From Photorhabdus sp. CRCIA-P01 (GTDB lineage: Bacteria; Pseudomonadota; Gammaproteobacteria; Enterobacterales; Enterobacteriaceae): a stretch of 64,000 nt of DNA. This document shows positions 15,622 through 25,588 of the stretch, one piece after another. Below the pieces are notes generated by a model. That model saw only the letters and a list, made by a program, of their open reading frames with translations, was not told where the DNA came from and ran no database searches. Positions within the stretch are counted from its first letter, which is position 1; every line of letters begins with the position of its first letter. The position numbers and the translations under genes are program-made. The DNA lies in NCBI RefSeq assembly GCF_003545805.1, contig NZ_NMQR01000001.1, forward strand, positions 220,702-284,701, read 5' to 3'.

Positions 15622-15942
15622 ATGATTATCGCCAGCAAATTCGGTATCGGCCAACAAATACGTCACAAACTTCTGGGTTATTTGGGAGTCATCGTGGATA
15701 TTGATGTGGAATACTCTCTGGAACAACCCCAAGAGGATGACATTGCATCCAATGCTACCCTGCGTTCCGCTCCCTGGTATCACGTTGTGATGGAAGATGA
15801 CAACGGTCAACCTGTACACACTTATCTGGCTGAAGCACAATTAACCTATGAAACATCCGATGAACATCCAGAACAACCTTCTCTCGATGAGCTAGCAGAA
15901 TCCATCCGCCATCAACTATTGGCCCCAAAACTGCGCAATTAA
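15622..15942 (+). CDS. hspQ: HspQ, heat shock and Lon-specificity factor
   Basis: HspQ binds hemimethylated DNA in vitro and acts as an enhancer of Lon proteolysis and as a ClpS-linked adaptor in the family. The 107-residue protein has the signatures [32 protein letters not shown] and HTYLAEAQL, almost as in E. coli. The start ATG 15622 has GGAG six bases upstream; frames reaching further up lack this. CRISPR array 2 begins 59 bases after the stop. Confidence 0.95.
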   Translation: MIIASKFGIGQQIRHKLLGYLGVIVDIDVEYSLEQPQEDDIASNATLRSAPWYHVVMEDDNGQPVHTYLAEAQLTYETSDEHPEQPSLDELAESIRHQLLAPKLRN

Positions 15943-16001
15943 CCGCCATTTATACCTAAACAACCTAAGGCAGTTATTGAACCACAACACTATTTTCCGT
16001 T

Positions 16002-18126
16002 TTTCTAAGCTGCCTGTACGGCAGTGCACCTTGTATGCTTATCGACGTACATTGTTGCATTTTTCTAAGCTGCCTGTACGGCAGTGCACCGTGACAAACG
16101 GCATACCCAGGAAGATATCCTTTCTAAGCTGCCTGTACGGCAGTGCACAGCAATAAATATATTGGCGACCCGTGCCCGAATTTCTAAGCTGCCTGTACGG
16201 CAGTGCACAGTAAACAACGGCGTCTCCCTCCAGTTAATCTTTTCTAAGCTGCCTGTACGGCAGTGCACCGTGGAAACGCCGGCGACGGCATTGAGCAGTT
16301 TTTCTAAGCTGCCTGTACGGCAGTGCACCCGCCGAATGCCGAACGATACCCGCACTCGTATTTCTAAGCTGCCTGTACGGCAGTGCACATGCTGACCATC
16401 TGGTCTACCCTGATGTGGACTTTCTAAGCTGCCTGTACGGCAGTGCACGCGGTGATCGGGCAATGGCCGATAGTTTTTGATTTCTAAGCTGCCTGTACGG
16501 CAGTGCACCTTAATAACATGTAAGTTTGCATTCCAAAGGTTTCTAAGCTGCCTGTACGGCAGTGCACGGCTTCCCGTTCATAATTACCTCGCTATTAGTT
16601 TTCTAAGCTGCCTGTACGGCAGTGCACGACTACAATTCTTAAATCCATAAGCCACGGAATTTCTAAGCTGCCTGTACGGCAGTGCACAGTTACTCAAAGT
16701 GCAGGTGCGCCAACTTGAATTTCTAAGCTGCCTGTACGGCAGTGCACTCTGGGGGTGAGTGCGAACACGATTTATTCATGTTTCTAAGCTGCCTGTACGG
16801 CAGTGCACGTGTGTGAGTGACGCAGATTGAAGAGCACAACTTTCTAAGCTGCCTGTACGGCAGTGCACAGTGATATCAAAGCCCCGCAGTGGTCCAAAAT
16901 TTTCTAAGCTGCCTGTACGGCAGTGCACGTGGCACAACAGCAGTTATTGATACAGAGAAATTTCTAAGCTGCCTGTACGGCAGTGCACTGACGCAACAAT
17001 CTATACAGTTGATAGAAGCTTTTCTAAGCTGCCTGTACGGCAGTGCACTGCCGTCGCAATAACGACACTCTGTCGGAATGTTTCTAAGCTGCCTGTACGG
17101 CAGTGCACAGGGTGATTTTAATTCAGCAACGGCTGCATTGTTTCTAAGCTGCCTGTACGGCAGTGCACTCAAGCGGGGCTAAATATGACAAAAATATTAT
17201 TTTCTAAGCTGCCTGTACGGCAGTGCACTGAAGTTATTCGAAAGTTGGGGCCACTATCCTTTTCTAAGCTGCCTGTACGGCAGTGCACATAGCAAAGCAA
17301 TTAATGAGCGAAATACACTGTTTCTAAGCTGCCTGTACGGCAGTGCACAATTAAAATCAATCGGGGTGAGTTTTAATAATTTTCTAAGCTGCCTGTACGG
17401 CAGTGCACTATGAAACTCATGGACAAGCAGCCTGATATATTTCTAAGCTGCCTGTACGGCAGTGCACTAGCAACAACTGATGATATCAATGTCCCTGTCT
17501 TTCTAAGCTGCCTGTACGGCAGTGCACTTACGAGAGGTCGTATGAAGTTTAACTCTCATTTTCTAAGCTGCCTGTACGGCAGTGCACGAACGCGGTCAGC
17601 TACTGGCACAGTGTGAGCTTTCTAAGCTGCCTGTACGGCAGTGCACTTGTTCACTGCAACGGCGTAACCAAAAATTGGTTTCTAAGCTGCCTGTACGGCA
17701 GTGCACGTACAGACCAATTGTTGAGAGAGGGTATTATTTTTCTAAGCTGCCTGTACGGCAGTGCACGGCGGAACTTCATAAAAACAGCCGTGGTAAAATT
17801 TCTAAGCTGCCTGTACGGCAGTGCACTATGACGTATCTCGCCCTGGCGACTGCCTAACTTTCTAAGCTGCCTGTACGGCAGTGCACATAGTTAAATTATG
17901 TGAAAATTTTGATCTTGATTTCTAAGCTGCCTGTACGGCAGTGCACCTTTTGTGCGTGTAGTGAAGTGATCAATACGATTTCTAAGCTGCCTGTACGGCA
18001 GTGCACGCACTGATATTGGCATTTTTCTGGTATACATGTTTCTAAGCTGCCTGTACGGCAGTGCACCCAAAGTCAGCACTTTTTAGCTTCTTAATTGTTT
18101 TCTAAGCTGCCTGTACGGCAGTGCAC
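16002..18126 (-). CRISPR. CRISPR array 2, type I-F, 36 repeats and 35 spacers
   Basis: Repeat identical to that of array 1 (28 bases; minus strand reads stem CTGCC/GGCAG and handle CTTAGAAA), so it is served by the same Cas proteins 7 kb away. Spacers are 32 bases with a few of 31 or 33. No decayed end repeat was found: the trailer unit at 16002 is intact, which suggests a younger or recently trimmed array. crRNA transcription runs right to left from the leader at 18127 onward. It lies between hspQ and yccU, conserved backbone genes, with no cas gene beside it. Confidence 0.99.
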
Positions 18127-18310
18127 TGTTACATATTAACTTTAAGTTGCTGACTGTCAAAGAATATAGTGATAAAAAATGAAAAAACCCTTTTTTCAGG
18201 AGATATTTTATTTTTCTTTTAAATCAATATGTTATTTTTTGATGATAAAAAAGGGTCAAAACTGAGGTACAGCAAAAGCACCATATCTTATAGCAATAAA
18301 AATGTAGATT
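18127..18310 (-). promoter_or_regulatory. Leader of CRISPR array 2 with IHF site
   Basis: Homologous to the array 1 leader: shared first bases, an exact IHF consensus at 18222-18234 that starts 96 bases from the array as in leader 1, and the same bracketing inverted repeat (AACCCTTTTTT near 18188, AAAAAAGGGT near 18247). Retention of identical phasing suggests both arrays can still gain spacers. Confidence 0.85.
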
Positions 18311-18554
18311 CCGGCAAAATTTAGCCGCTATAAGAACAACTAAATTTTCCTTAAAATATTGTAATAACTGTAAAAATAGATTTTATAAGAAGTCTAGAAA
18401 AGTACACTCAACTAAATATCCAGCTCAAACATTATTTGAACACTTGGAACCGGGGCACCGTTTCTCACCCAACACCTTAAGTTTGTATTGGATACTGGTG
18501 CCAAGATCCCTTCATCCACTGATTAAAAACCAAATAATTACAAGCTGGAAAATA
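18311..18554. other. Gap between leader 2 and yccU, nothing recognised
   Basis: AT-rich, with no reading frame of note. The end of yccU follows at 18555. Confidence 0.4.
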
Positions 18555-18968
18555 TTATTTTTCGAGCCCCAATCTTGGAATTTCAATTTTTGGGCAGCGA
18601 TCCATAACAACATCCAGACCTGATTCCTCTGCCAACACTTTTGCTTGCTCATTAATAACACCAAGTTGCAACCAGAGCACTTTTGCTTTGATATCTATAG
18701 CTTCTTGCGCAATGTCATATGCAGCTTCAGCATTACGGAATACATCGACCATATCAACAGTCTGTGGAATATCTGCCAGTTGTGCATGCACTCGTTGCCC
18801 AAGCAGTGTTTGCCCGGCAAGCTTCGGGCTGACAGGAATCACCTGATAGCCTTGTTCCAATAAATAAGCCATAACTTTATAACTTGGACGAGTCGTTTTT
18901 TCACTCGCACCTACCAGAGCGATCGTTTTTACTCGTTTTAGTATGTCGGCAATTTTCTGGTCACTCAT
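18555..18968 (-). CDS. yccU: CoA-binding domain protein YccU
   Basis: A 137-residue single Rossmann-like CoA-binding domain: IALVGASEKTTRPSYKVMAYLLEQGYQVIPVSP holds the glycine-rich nucleotide loop, followed by VDMVDVFRNAEA and LWLQLGV as in succinyl-CoA synthetase alpha. Its precise role is not known. In backbone position between hspQ and mgsA. Start ATG has AGGAG upstream. Confidence 0.93.
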   Translation of the reverse strand: MSDQKIADILKRVKTIALVGASEKTTRPSYKVMAYLLEQGYQVIPVSPKLAGQTLLGQRVHAQLADIPQTVDMVDVFRNAEAAYDIAQEAIDIKAKVLWLQLGVINEQAKVLAEESGLDVVMDRCPKIEIPRLGLEK

Positions 18969-19091
18969 TTACTCCTCCTTAAAATTCGATATTTTTACTT
19001 TGTTTATTTATATCAATGTATATGATAAACATTGTTATCAATTGAGCTCACTACGATCAAAAACACAATAACGATTACCAAAGGTATTCTC

Positions 19092-19550
19092 ATGGAATTG
19101 ACAACCCGCACAATGGCAACCGCTAAAAATATAGCGCTTATTGCACATGACCACTGTAAAACTTCGCTACTAACCTGGTCCAAAAAACATAAGAATTTAC
19201 TCAAGAAACATCATTTATACGCTACCGGCACAACCGGTAATCTGATTCAGAATGAAACCGGATTACCCGTTACCAATATGCTTAGTGGCCCAATGGGTGG
19301 AGATCAACAAATTGGCTCTCTAATCTCAGAAGGGAAAATTGATGTGTTGATATTTTTCTGGGACCCACTTAATTCCGTGCCTCATGATCCTGATGTAAAA
19401 GCACTGCTACGCCTTGCTACAGTATGGAATATCCCCGTTGCAACCAATCTGGCATCTGCGGATTTTATTGTTGGTTCTCCTCTGTTTTCTGAATCAGTAG
19501 ATATTCAAATGCCTGATTATCAACACTATTTGAATGAACGTCTGAAATAA
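19092..19550 (+). CDS. mgsA: Methylglyoxal synthase
   Basis: MgsA converts dihydroxyacetone phosphate to methylglyoxal and phosphate, a bypass that relieves sugar-phosphate stress. The 152-residue protein has the conserved [10 protein letters not shown] start, [10 protein letters not shown] phosphate-binding loop and [10 protein letters not shown] with the catalytic Asp, and [21 protein letters not shown] start at ATG 19092, matching E. coli length; a 20-codon extension upstream is unlikely. It diverges from yccU. Confidence 0.96.
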   Translation: MELTTRTMATAKNIALIAHDHCKTSLLTWSKKHKNLLKKHHLYATGTTGNLIQNETGLPVTNMLSGPMGGDQQIGSLISEGKIDVLIFFWDPLNSVPHDPDVKALLRLATVWNIPVATNLASADFIVGSPLFSESVDIQMPDYQHYLNERLK

Positions 19551-19675
19551 GTCTTTATAATATATATACCTGTAACTACGTACTTTCTCCAAGTCAGATA
19601 CTTAGAAAAAACAGCGTGGGATTTCCAGGAAAGGTATCCCATGATAGCATCGAATATTTCAGTCAACGCAAAACC

Positions 19676-21730
19676 TTAAGGTTTACGTTGAACAGGCACA
19701 CTTAACTGCTCTAGCTGACGTACAAACACCGACGGATTATTCTTGTCTTGCATCAACCACACCTGCTTCTTCGCCCGTGTTAATGCAACATACAAAAGGC
19801 GACGCTCCTCTGCATCCGAAAAATCCTCCGGCGGTGGCAGTAAAACCTGTTCCATCACAGATTCCCTTGCTGGTGCAGGAAAGCCATCTTGCCCCTGATG
19901 CAAACCAAGAATAATCACATAATCCGCTTGCCGTCCTTTGGAAGCATGGACAGTCATAAACTCTATTTTCAATTTAGGCCAACGAGTTGCTGCTTTTTTC
20001 AGTAATTCAGGTTTTAAATAGTGATAACGCGCCAGCAATAAAATCGTTTCCTGCTCAGTGATATAGCCACTCATTTTATTCAACAAAGGTTCAAGCTGGT
20101 CTTCTGGCAGGATAACAATTGATTTTTTATTACCTTTAGTCAAACCATTCAATGGCTTCCTTAACTGATTTGGGTTTTGTTGCACAAACGCGTTAGCAAT
20201 CTCACCAATCCTATCATTAAACCGATAAGAGATATCCAGTACACATTCAGCACCTTTGCCAAAATAATCAGCAAATGCGGTAGTCAACATCAGCTCCGTG
20301 CCACTGAAACGATAAATTGCCTGCCAATCATCCCCTACGGCAAACAGACAGCTTTGGCTATTTTGGCTTCGCAATGTAGTGAGCAATGTGGCCTCTAATG
20401 GTGAAATATCCTGAAACTCATCGACCAGAATATGCTTCCACGGGCTGATAAACCGCCCTTTATCCAGAATATTCACTGCTTGATGGATTAACCCTGAGTA
20501 ATCAACAGCACCTTCTGTTTTCAATTCAGATTTCCACGCTTTTAATAAAGGCCCAATCAAGCGAATACATTTTTGAAATCGATCTAGATACTCTCCCTGA
20601 ACTTGCTCTATCATTGCTTTCTGACTACCACCATGTATACGCATCAACCCCAACCAACGCTCAAACCGATCTGACAAACGGTTAGCAAGCTGTTCATCGC
20701 GCCAAAATTCACCTTCCGGCACTTCCCATTTCAACTCTTCCGTCAGCCATTCCCGCCAACCTTTGGCCTGCGCTTTCTTTCCGCTGCATTGTTGTTGCCA
20801 GTGTTTAATCAGAAAATCTTTTCTTTTTTGTTCATCTGTTTCCAACACGCTGATTTTTGGCGCTTTATTACTCCCTTGCTGAATGATATGCAACACCAAA
20901 GTATGAAACGTTTTTACTTTAATATCATTCACACCAAGACGAGTCTGAATCCTCTCATTCATCTCATTTACGGCTTGATGACTAAAAGCTAACAGTAATA
21001 TCTGTTCGGAAATCACCTGTTGGCGAAGTAATGACCAACCCGCTCTCGCTACTAGCACCGATGTTTTTCCACTACCCGCGCCAGCAAGAACCAGAACTGA
21101 ATTTTCACCATTAATAACAGCCAGACGCTGAGAAAGGTTTAAAGGAGATGTTTCTACCCGCTGAAAAAAGTCACGATGTTGCTCCAACATACGTTCTGTC
21201 CATTGCAGATTGATTTCCTCAGCACACTTTTCGCCATTCTCAAGCCAACGCAAACAAATTTGATACCCATCCCGGCAATGATCAAATTGTTCCAGACGTT
21301 GTAATGGCAATGGTAAAGCCTGAAATGTTGCTTGAATCTGTTGTTGTAATTGGAACAAATCAGCTTTTTTCAACCAGCGATTCTGTTGTCCAATTCTGTT
21401 GATTTCACTAACCTGAGCTGCCAGTACATTAGCACTAATATCACTCATTTCCTGGCTCCATTTCTGCCATTCACCAAGCAGATAATGGTAAAAATGCTGA
21501 GTTTGCTGCCATTCAGTACCGTGAAGGCGAACCGCTTGTCCATCGGATAGTTCAAACTCTAATTCACCCCAGATGATACCCCGTTTACACTGAATATTAA
21601 TTAACTGGTTAAATGGGATCAGGTATTGATGCTTTTCACCACTGACTTCAATACCCGCATTCAGCAAACGCACCCGATTATAAGGATGCTGAGCAAGACG
21701 TTGACCAATTTGTGTTGCTTTAAGTTCCAT
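19676..21730 (-). CDS. helD: DNA helicase IV
   Basis: A 684-residue UvrD/Rep-type (SF1) 3'-5' helicase with roles in RecF-pathway recombination. Walker A is GAGSGKTSV, motif II is DEFQDI, and motif VI region is RRLLYVALTRAKKQVW. The N-terminal 200 residues are the HelD-specific region. Length equals that of E. coli HelD. It diverges from yccS; the E. coli neighbour yccF is missing between them. Confidence 0.96.
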   Translation of the reverse strand: MELKATQIGQRLAQHPYNRVRLLNAGIEVSGEKHQYLIPFNQLINIQCKRGIIWGELEFELSDGQAVRLHGTEWQQTQHFYHYLLGEWQKWSQEMSDISANVLAAQVSEINRIGQQNRWLKKADLFQLQQQIQATFQALPLPLQRLEQFDHCRDGYQICLRWLENGEKCAEEINLQWTERMLEQHRDFFQRVETSPLNLSQRLAVINGENSVLVLAGAGSGKTSVLVARAGWSLLRQQVISEQILLLAFSHQAVNEMNERIQTRLGVNDIKVKTFHTLVLHIIQQGSNKAPKISVLETDEQKRKDFLIKHWQQQCSGKKAQAKGWREWLTEELKWEVPEGEFWRDEQLANRLSDRFERWLGLMRIHGGSQKAMIEQVQGEYLDRFQKCIRLIGPLLKAWKSELKTEGAVDYSGLIHQAVNILDKGRFISPWKHILVDEFQDISPLEATLLTTLRSQNSQSCLFAVGDDWQAIYRFSGTELMLTTAFADYFGKGAECVLDISYRFNDRIGEIANAFVQQNPNQLRKPLNGLTKGNKKSIVILPEDQLEPLLNKMSGYITEQETILLLARYHYLKPELLKKAATRWPKLKIEFMTVHASKGRQADYVIILGLHQGQDGFPAPARESVMEQVLLPPPEDFSDAEERRLLYVALTRAKKQVWLMQDKNNPSVFVRQLEQLSVPVQRKP

Positions 21731-21848
21731 TATCGAGCGCCATACCTAAAAAATAGTTGAATTATGTCTTATAAGAGTTTTTTATCACTAATAAACCTTT
21801 TATCATAATAGTTATTTATGACCGTTATTATTACCTCAGAGGTATTTT

Positions 21849-23990
21849 GTGCTAACTGTTTTCTCCGGTCTGCGCCGTTTTCTTTATAACAGTCATTTTC
21901 TCTACTATAACCGTATCCTAATAGCCTTGGCTGGAACAACACTAGTGCCTTGGTTTCTGGATAAAGAGCCTAAAATAACTATCTCATTGACCTTGGGCGT
22001 TGTTGCCGCAGCACTCGCTGATCTTGATGATCGTCTGACTGGTCGTCTACGTAATCTAGTGATCACGCTGATTTCTTTCTTTATCGCTTCAACCTCTATT
22101 GAATTACTGTTCCCTTATCCCTGGTTTTTTACTATTGGACTGGCATTATCCACTTGCAGTTTTATCTTACTGGGAGCCCTCGGACAACGTTATGCCACTA
22201 TTGCATTTGGTGCGTTGCTGATCGCAATTTATACTATGCTTGGCTCGTCTATTTTCCCACTATGGTATCAACAACCCCTATTACTGCTGACAGGTGCAAT
22301 CTGGTATAACCTGCTAACCCTAACGGGCCATTTACTGTTCCCTATTCGCCCATTACAAGACAATCTAGCACGTTGTTACCAACAACTCGCAGTTTACCTT
22401 GATGCTAAAGCTAACCTGTTTGATCCCGATATAATAGAAGAAGGATACCAGCAATCCGTCGTTAATGTGGCAATGGCAAACAGTGTCTTAGTTAACACGC
22501 TAAATCAAGCCAAAACCTCCCTACTGACCCGTCTGAAAGGCGATAGCAGCCAACGTGGAATCCACCACACTCTACATTACTACTTTGTTGCACAAGATAT
22601 TCACGAACGGGCAAGTTCATCTCATGTGCAATATCAGAGCCTACTACATACTTTCCGTTACAACGATATTCTGTTCCGCTTTCAACGTCTTCTCTCTATG
22701 CAAGCCCGTGTATGTGAACAGATTGCTCAATCGATACTCTGGCACAAACCATACCAGCACGATCCGCGTATCGAACGTGCATTTAACTATTTGGAAAGTT
22801 CCTTACAACAACTCAGTAAACAACAGAAACATAACCTCAAGATTACCGCCTTATGTCATTTGCTAAAAAACCTACGTGCGATTGATGCACAATTAGCAAG
22901 CATGAGTTCTGGACAATACCATCTTTCCAAAGACAGAAGAGATGAAACTCAACTATCCGACGAAACTTTGACGGGCTGGCGTGATATCTGTCTAAGGCTC
23001 AATCGTCACCTAACCCCACAATCAGCCCTGTTCCGCCATGCAATCCGCATGTCTGTTCTGCTATGTAGTGGCTACACCATGATCCAGTTGTTGGACTTAC
23101 AACATGGATATTGGATTTTACTAACCAGTCTATTCGTTTGCCAACCCAACTACAGCGCTACTCGCCGCCGTTTGACACTGAGAATAATAGGAACCCTTGC
23201 CGGCGTCTTGATCGGCTTGCCAATCCTTTACTTTGTGCCATCTATTGAGGGACAACTGGTGTTAATTGTCATTTCTGGTGTATTGTTCTTCATCTTCCGT
23301 AACACCCAATATGCACATGCAACCCTGTTTATCACATTACTGGTATTATTATGCTTCAATTTGTTAGGTGAAGGCTTTGAAGTCGCATTACCAAGAATTA
23401 TTGATACATTAATTGGTTGTGGTAGCGCCTGGTTAGCCGTTAATTTCATTTGGCCAGACTGGAGATTCCGCCAGTTATCACAAGTGATAAACCGGACGAT
23501 GAACACCAACTGTCGCTACCTGGATGCTATTTTAGTTCAATATTATCAGGGAAAAGATAATGGATTAACCTATCGAATTGCCCGCCGTGATGCCCATAAT
23601 AGTGATGCAGAACTGGTATCCGTTATTTCAAACATGTCTGCCGAGCCGAAAAGTGACCAGACTTCTCAAGAAAAAGCATTCCGGCTATTGTGCCTAAATC
23701 ACACCATGCTAAGTTACATCTCTGCGCTGGGAGCACATCGAGATAAATTGGATAATAAAGCTATTCTGGATATTCTTAATGATGTTGTTTGTTATGTCGA
23801 TACAGCATTAAAATCGATATTAATAGACGATGATAGAATTAAGCAAATACCTGTCAACATAGTGAAAAGAATTGAGCAAGCTCCGACAGAAATAAATAGT
23901 AAAGAACAACTGGTATTGCAACAAATCAATTTATTAATAGAATTGTTACCTGAAATCGTCAATATCATTAAAAAAATTAATCAATTATAA
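21849..23990 (+). CDS. yccS: Inner membrane protein YccS (FUSC family)
   Basis: A 713-residue protein of the FUSC/aromatic-acid exporter-like family. Two blocks of membrane spans (about residues 20-155 and 395-520) are each followed by a cytoplasmic domain. In the second block, HGYWILLTSLFVCQPNYSATRRRLTLRIIGTLAGVLIG is the family signature. Substrate unknown. The start is GTG at 21849 with AGAGG upstream. It stands alone in the gap between helD and sxy. Confidence 0.94.
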   Translation: MLTVFSGLRRFLYNSHFLYYNRILIALAGTTLVPWFLDKEPKITISLTLGVVAAALADLDDRLTGRLRNLVITLISFFIASTSIELLFPYPWFFTIGLALSTCSFILLGALGQRYATIAFGALLIAIYTMLGSSIFPLWYQQPLLLLTGAIWYNLLTLTGHLLFPIRPLQDNLARCYQQLAVYLDAKANLFDPDIIEEGYQQSVVNVAMANSVLVNTLNQAKTSLLTRLKGDSSQRGIHHTLHYYFVAQDIHERASSSHVQYQSLLHTFRYNDILFRFQRLLSMQARVCEQIAQSILWHKPYQHDPRIERAFNYLESSLQQLSKQQKHNLKITALCHLLKNLRAIDAQLASMSSGQYHLSKDRRDETQLSDETLTGWRDICLRLNRHLTPQSALFRHAIRMSVLLCSGYTMIQLLDLQHGYWILLTSLFVCQPNYSATRRRLTLRIIGTLAGVLIGLPILYFVPSIEGQLVLIVISGVLFFIFRNTQYAHATLFITLLVLLCFNLLGEGFEVALPRIIDTLIGCGSAWLAVNFIWPDWRFRQLSQVINRTMNTNCRYLDAILVQYYQGKDNGLTYRIARRDAHNSDAELVSVISNMSAEPKSDQTSQEKAFRLLCLNHTMLSYISALGAHRDKLDNKAILDILNDVVCYVDTALKSILIDDDRIKQIPVNIVKRIEQAPTEINSKEQLVLQQINLLIELLPEIVNIIKKINQL

Positions 23991-24049
23991 CCAGATTGAC
24001 ATACTGGGGCAGTTAACTGCCCCTTCCTTTAGCTGTTCACGATAAAGAT

Positions 24050-24652
24050 CTAATAAGCCAATTCCTTGTGCCAGAGTAATAAATCATTACGGATCTGTAC
24101 CGGTAAAACGGCTGAATGGCATCCTTCAATTGCACCAGCCAAAGCAAGTAATAAACTAACATTAGAATTTCTTTTATATTGATGCAGCTTTAAATAACTG
24201 GCTTTCGCACCTAACAACCGCAAATCTTCAACTTTACATATTCCGACTTTCCATAACTGACGTTCCAAAGACATTCCAAGATTAGGCAAATCCTTCAAAC
24301 GCTCTGGCATCTTCTTTTTACCTGCCATTTCAATAAATGAGTAATGATAAGCCAAATACGCATATTGAGATAACAACTCCTGATCTTGCCAAAGGGACTC
24401 AACAACTTGATAATAACGCAAAATTACAGGCACTCCTTTTTTCGAGTAAATATAGTTTTTCATTCCTCTGGCTTTAAATAATACTTCAGCATGGCCATTT
24501 CCTCTTAAATATAATTCTCCATCAGCAATAATAGCGAACATAATCCCATCAGCTAACAGGCTGTAACCGCCGAACTGTGGCTTCCTTGTCAATGCCCCAA
24601 ACGAAGAAAAACCATTTTTGAGTTGAGTAAAACGCACCTCAGACAAAAACAT
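24050..24652 (-). CDS. sxy: Sxy/TfoX competence regulator
   Basis: Sxy works with CRP to activate competence (CRP-S) promoters in gamma-proteobacteria. The 200-residue protein has the TfoX N domain (FGGYSLLADGIMFAIIADGELYLR) and the helical TfoX C domain (LPNLGMSLERQLWKVGICKVEDLRLLGA). I start at ATG 24650-24652, which has GGAG eight bases upstream; an earlier ATG nine codons up lacks this. Faces sulA across a 240-base gap, the E. coli arrangement. Confidence 0.93.
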   Translation of the reverse strand: MFLSEVRFTQLKNGFSSFGALTRKPQFGGYSLLADGIMFAIIADGELYLRGNGHAEVLFKARGMKNYIYSKKGVPVILRYYQVVESLWQDQELLSQYAYLAYHYSFIEMAGKKKMPERLKDLPNLGMSLERQLWKVGICKVEDLRLLGAKASYLKLHQYKRNSNVSLLLALAGAIEGCHSAVLPVQIRNDLLLWHKELAY

Positions 24653-24862
24653 ACAGATCACTCCATGAGTTTTGTGCAAATAAATCTCTTATCCATAGAT
24701 TTGCCCCAATTATTAGTAAAATAAATAACAGGAACAAGCAATTAAAAACATACGCAATCCAATTTTATCTGCCAATGGTTAAATGAGTTTACAGCCATTT
24801 ACAGTCAATATTTGCGAAGCTCTTTGAAAAAATAGGCTTGATCTCAGCCTGATATGAAGATA

Positions 24863-24878
24863 CTGTATATTAATACAG
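24863..24878 (+). promoter_or_regulatory. LexA box of sulA
   Basis: CTGTATATTAATACAG is a perfect CTGT-N8-ACAG LexA operator with an AT-only core, hence a strong site. It lies 22 bases upstream of the ATG (24900) of the original sulA frame, but 250 bases upstream of the surviving SulA core because of an inserted ERIC element. Confidence 0.93.
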
Positions 24879-24899
24879 TTAATTGTGGCGAGGTTCATT

Positions 24900-25588
24900 A
24901 TGGGCATTCAATCATCCTGGGTTTACCCTTCTATGCCTTATGGATTTCAAGATGCATCGCGACGGCAAGGGAGCGAACCCCGGGAGCATAGATAACTATG
25001 TGACCGGGGTGAGTGAGTGCAGCCAACAAAGAGGCAACTTGAAAGATAACGGGTATAAACATCAGTCAACCAAAAAGCGGCTATCACCCTCTTCACCTGC
25101 ACAAGACAATTCAGCCAAAAGAGAGGGTTATAGTGAAAGAGGGTAAAGAAGGTATAGTGAGTGAATTGATTTATAGTGATAACCAATATAGCGATAACCA
25201 AGCGGTCATTAATCGTATATTGCTACCTTTGTTACGCCAATCAGGAAATGAAGCCCGTTGGTTGCTATGGGTTAGTCCACATAAGAAACTGAGTCGCCAA
25301 TGGTTAATTAACTCCGGATTACCTCTAGATAAAATTATTCAATTAAATCACATTAGCTCCATTACAACGGTAGAAGCAATGGAAAGAGCATTGGCGAGTG
25401 GTAATTACAGCGTGGTACTTGGCTGGTTACCAAAGTTATCGGAAAAAGATACCGTAAGATTACGGGCTGCGGCACAAAAAGGTCATGCACTGGGCTTTAT
25501 TATGCGCCCACAAGATGTAAGTAAAGAAACCAACCGTGCTGAATCGCGATCAGATTTACTAAAAATCCATTCCATTCACTATCATTGA
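24900..25588 (+). pseudogene. sulA: SulA, SOS cell-division inhibitor, N-terminus split by an ERIC element
   Basis: SulA binds FtsZ and blocks Z-ring formation during the SOS response. The core (25133-25588 by a GTG start, 151 residues) is intact, from EGIVSELIYS through WLLWVSPHKKLSRQWLINSGLP and GNYSVVLGW to the C-terminal KIHSIHYH, the Lon recognition end. The original start is probably ATG 24900 (MGIQSSWVY), with AGG upstream and the LexA box in place. An ERIC repeat (24924-25057) enters after about 8 codons and brings a stop (TAA near 24993). Past the repeat the SulA frame is open again, so about 25 further residues are stranded. Translation may restart at GTG 25133 or 25157 (AAGG upstream). 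Activity is uncertain: the core could work or the gene could be dead. Confidence 0.75.
24924..25057. repeat. ERIC repeat inside the 5' part of sulA
   Basis: Imperfect palindrome ending in TACCC and GGGTA, with the ERIC core (CCCCGGGAGCATAGATAACTATGTGACCGGGGTGAGTGAG). Homologous to the three other ERIC copies in this window. It lies between the first codons and the main body of sulA. Confidence 0.9.

Noticed and set aside
16065..18079. Repetitive open frames across CRISPR array 2
   Set aside because: Same artefact of repeat translation.
24883..25146. 87-codon frame spanning the ERIC element upstream of sulA
   Set aside because: Consists mostly of ERIC sequence and is out of frame with SulA.
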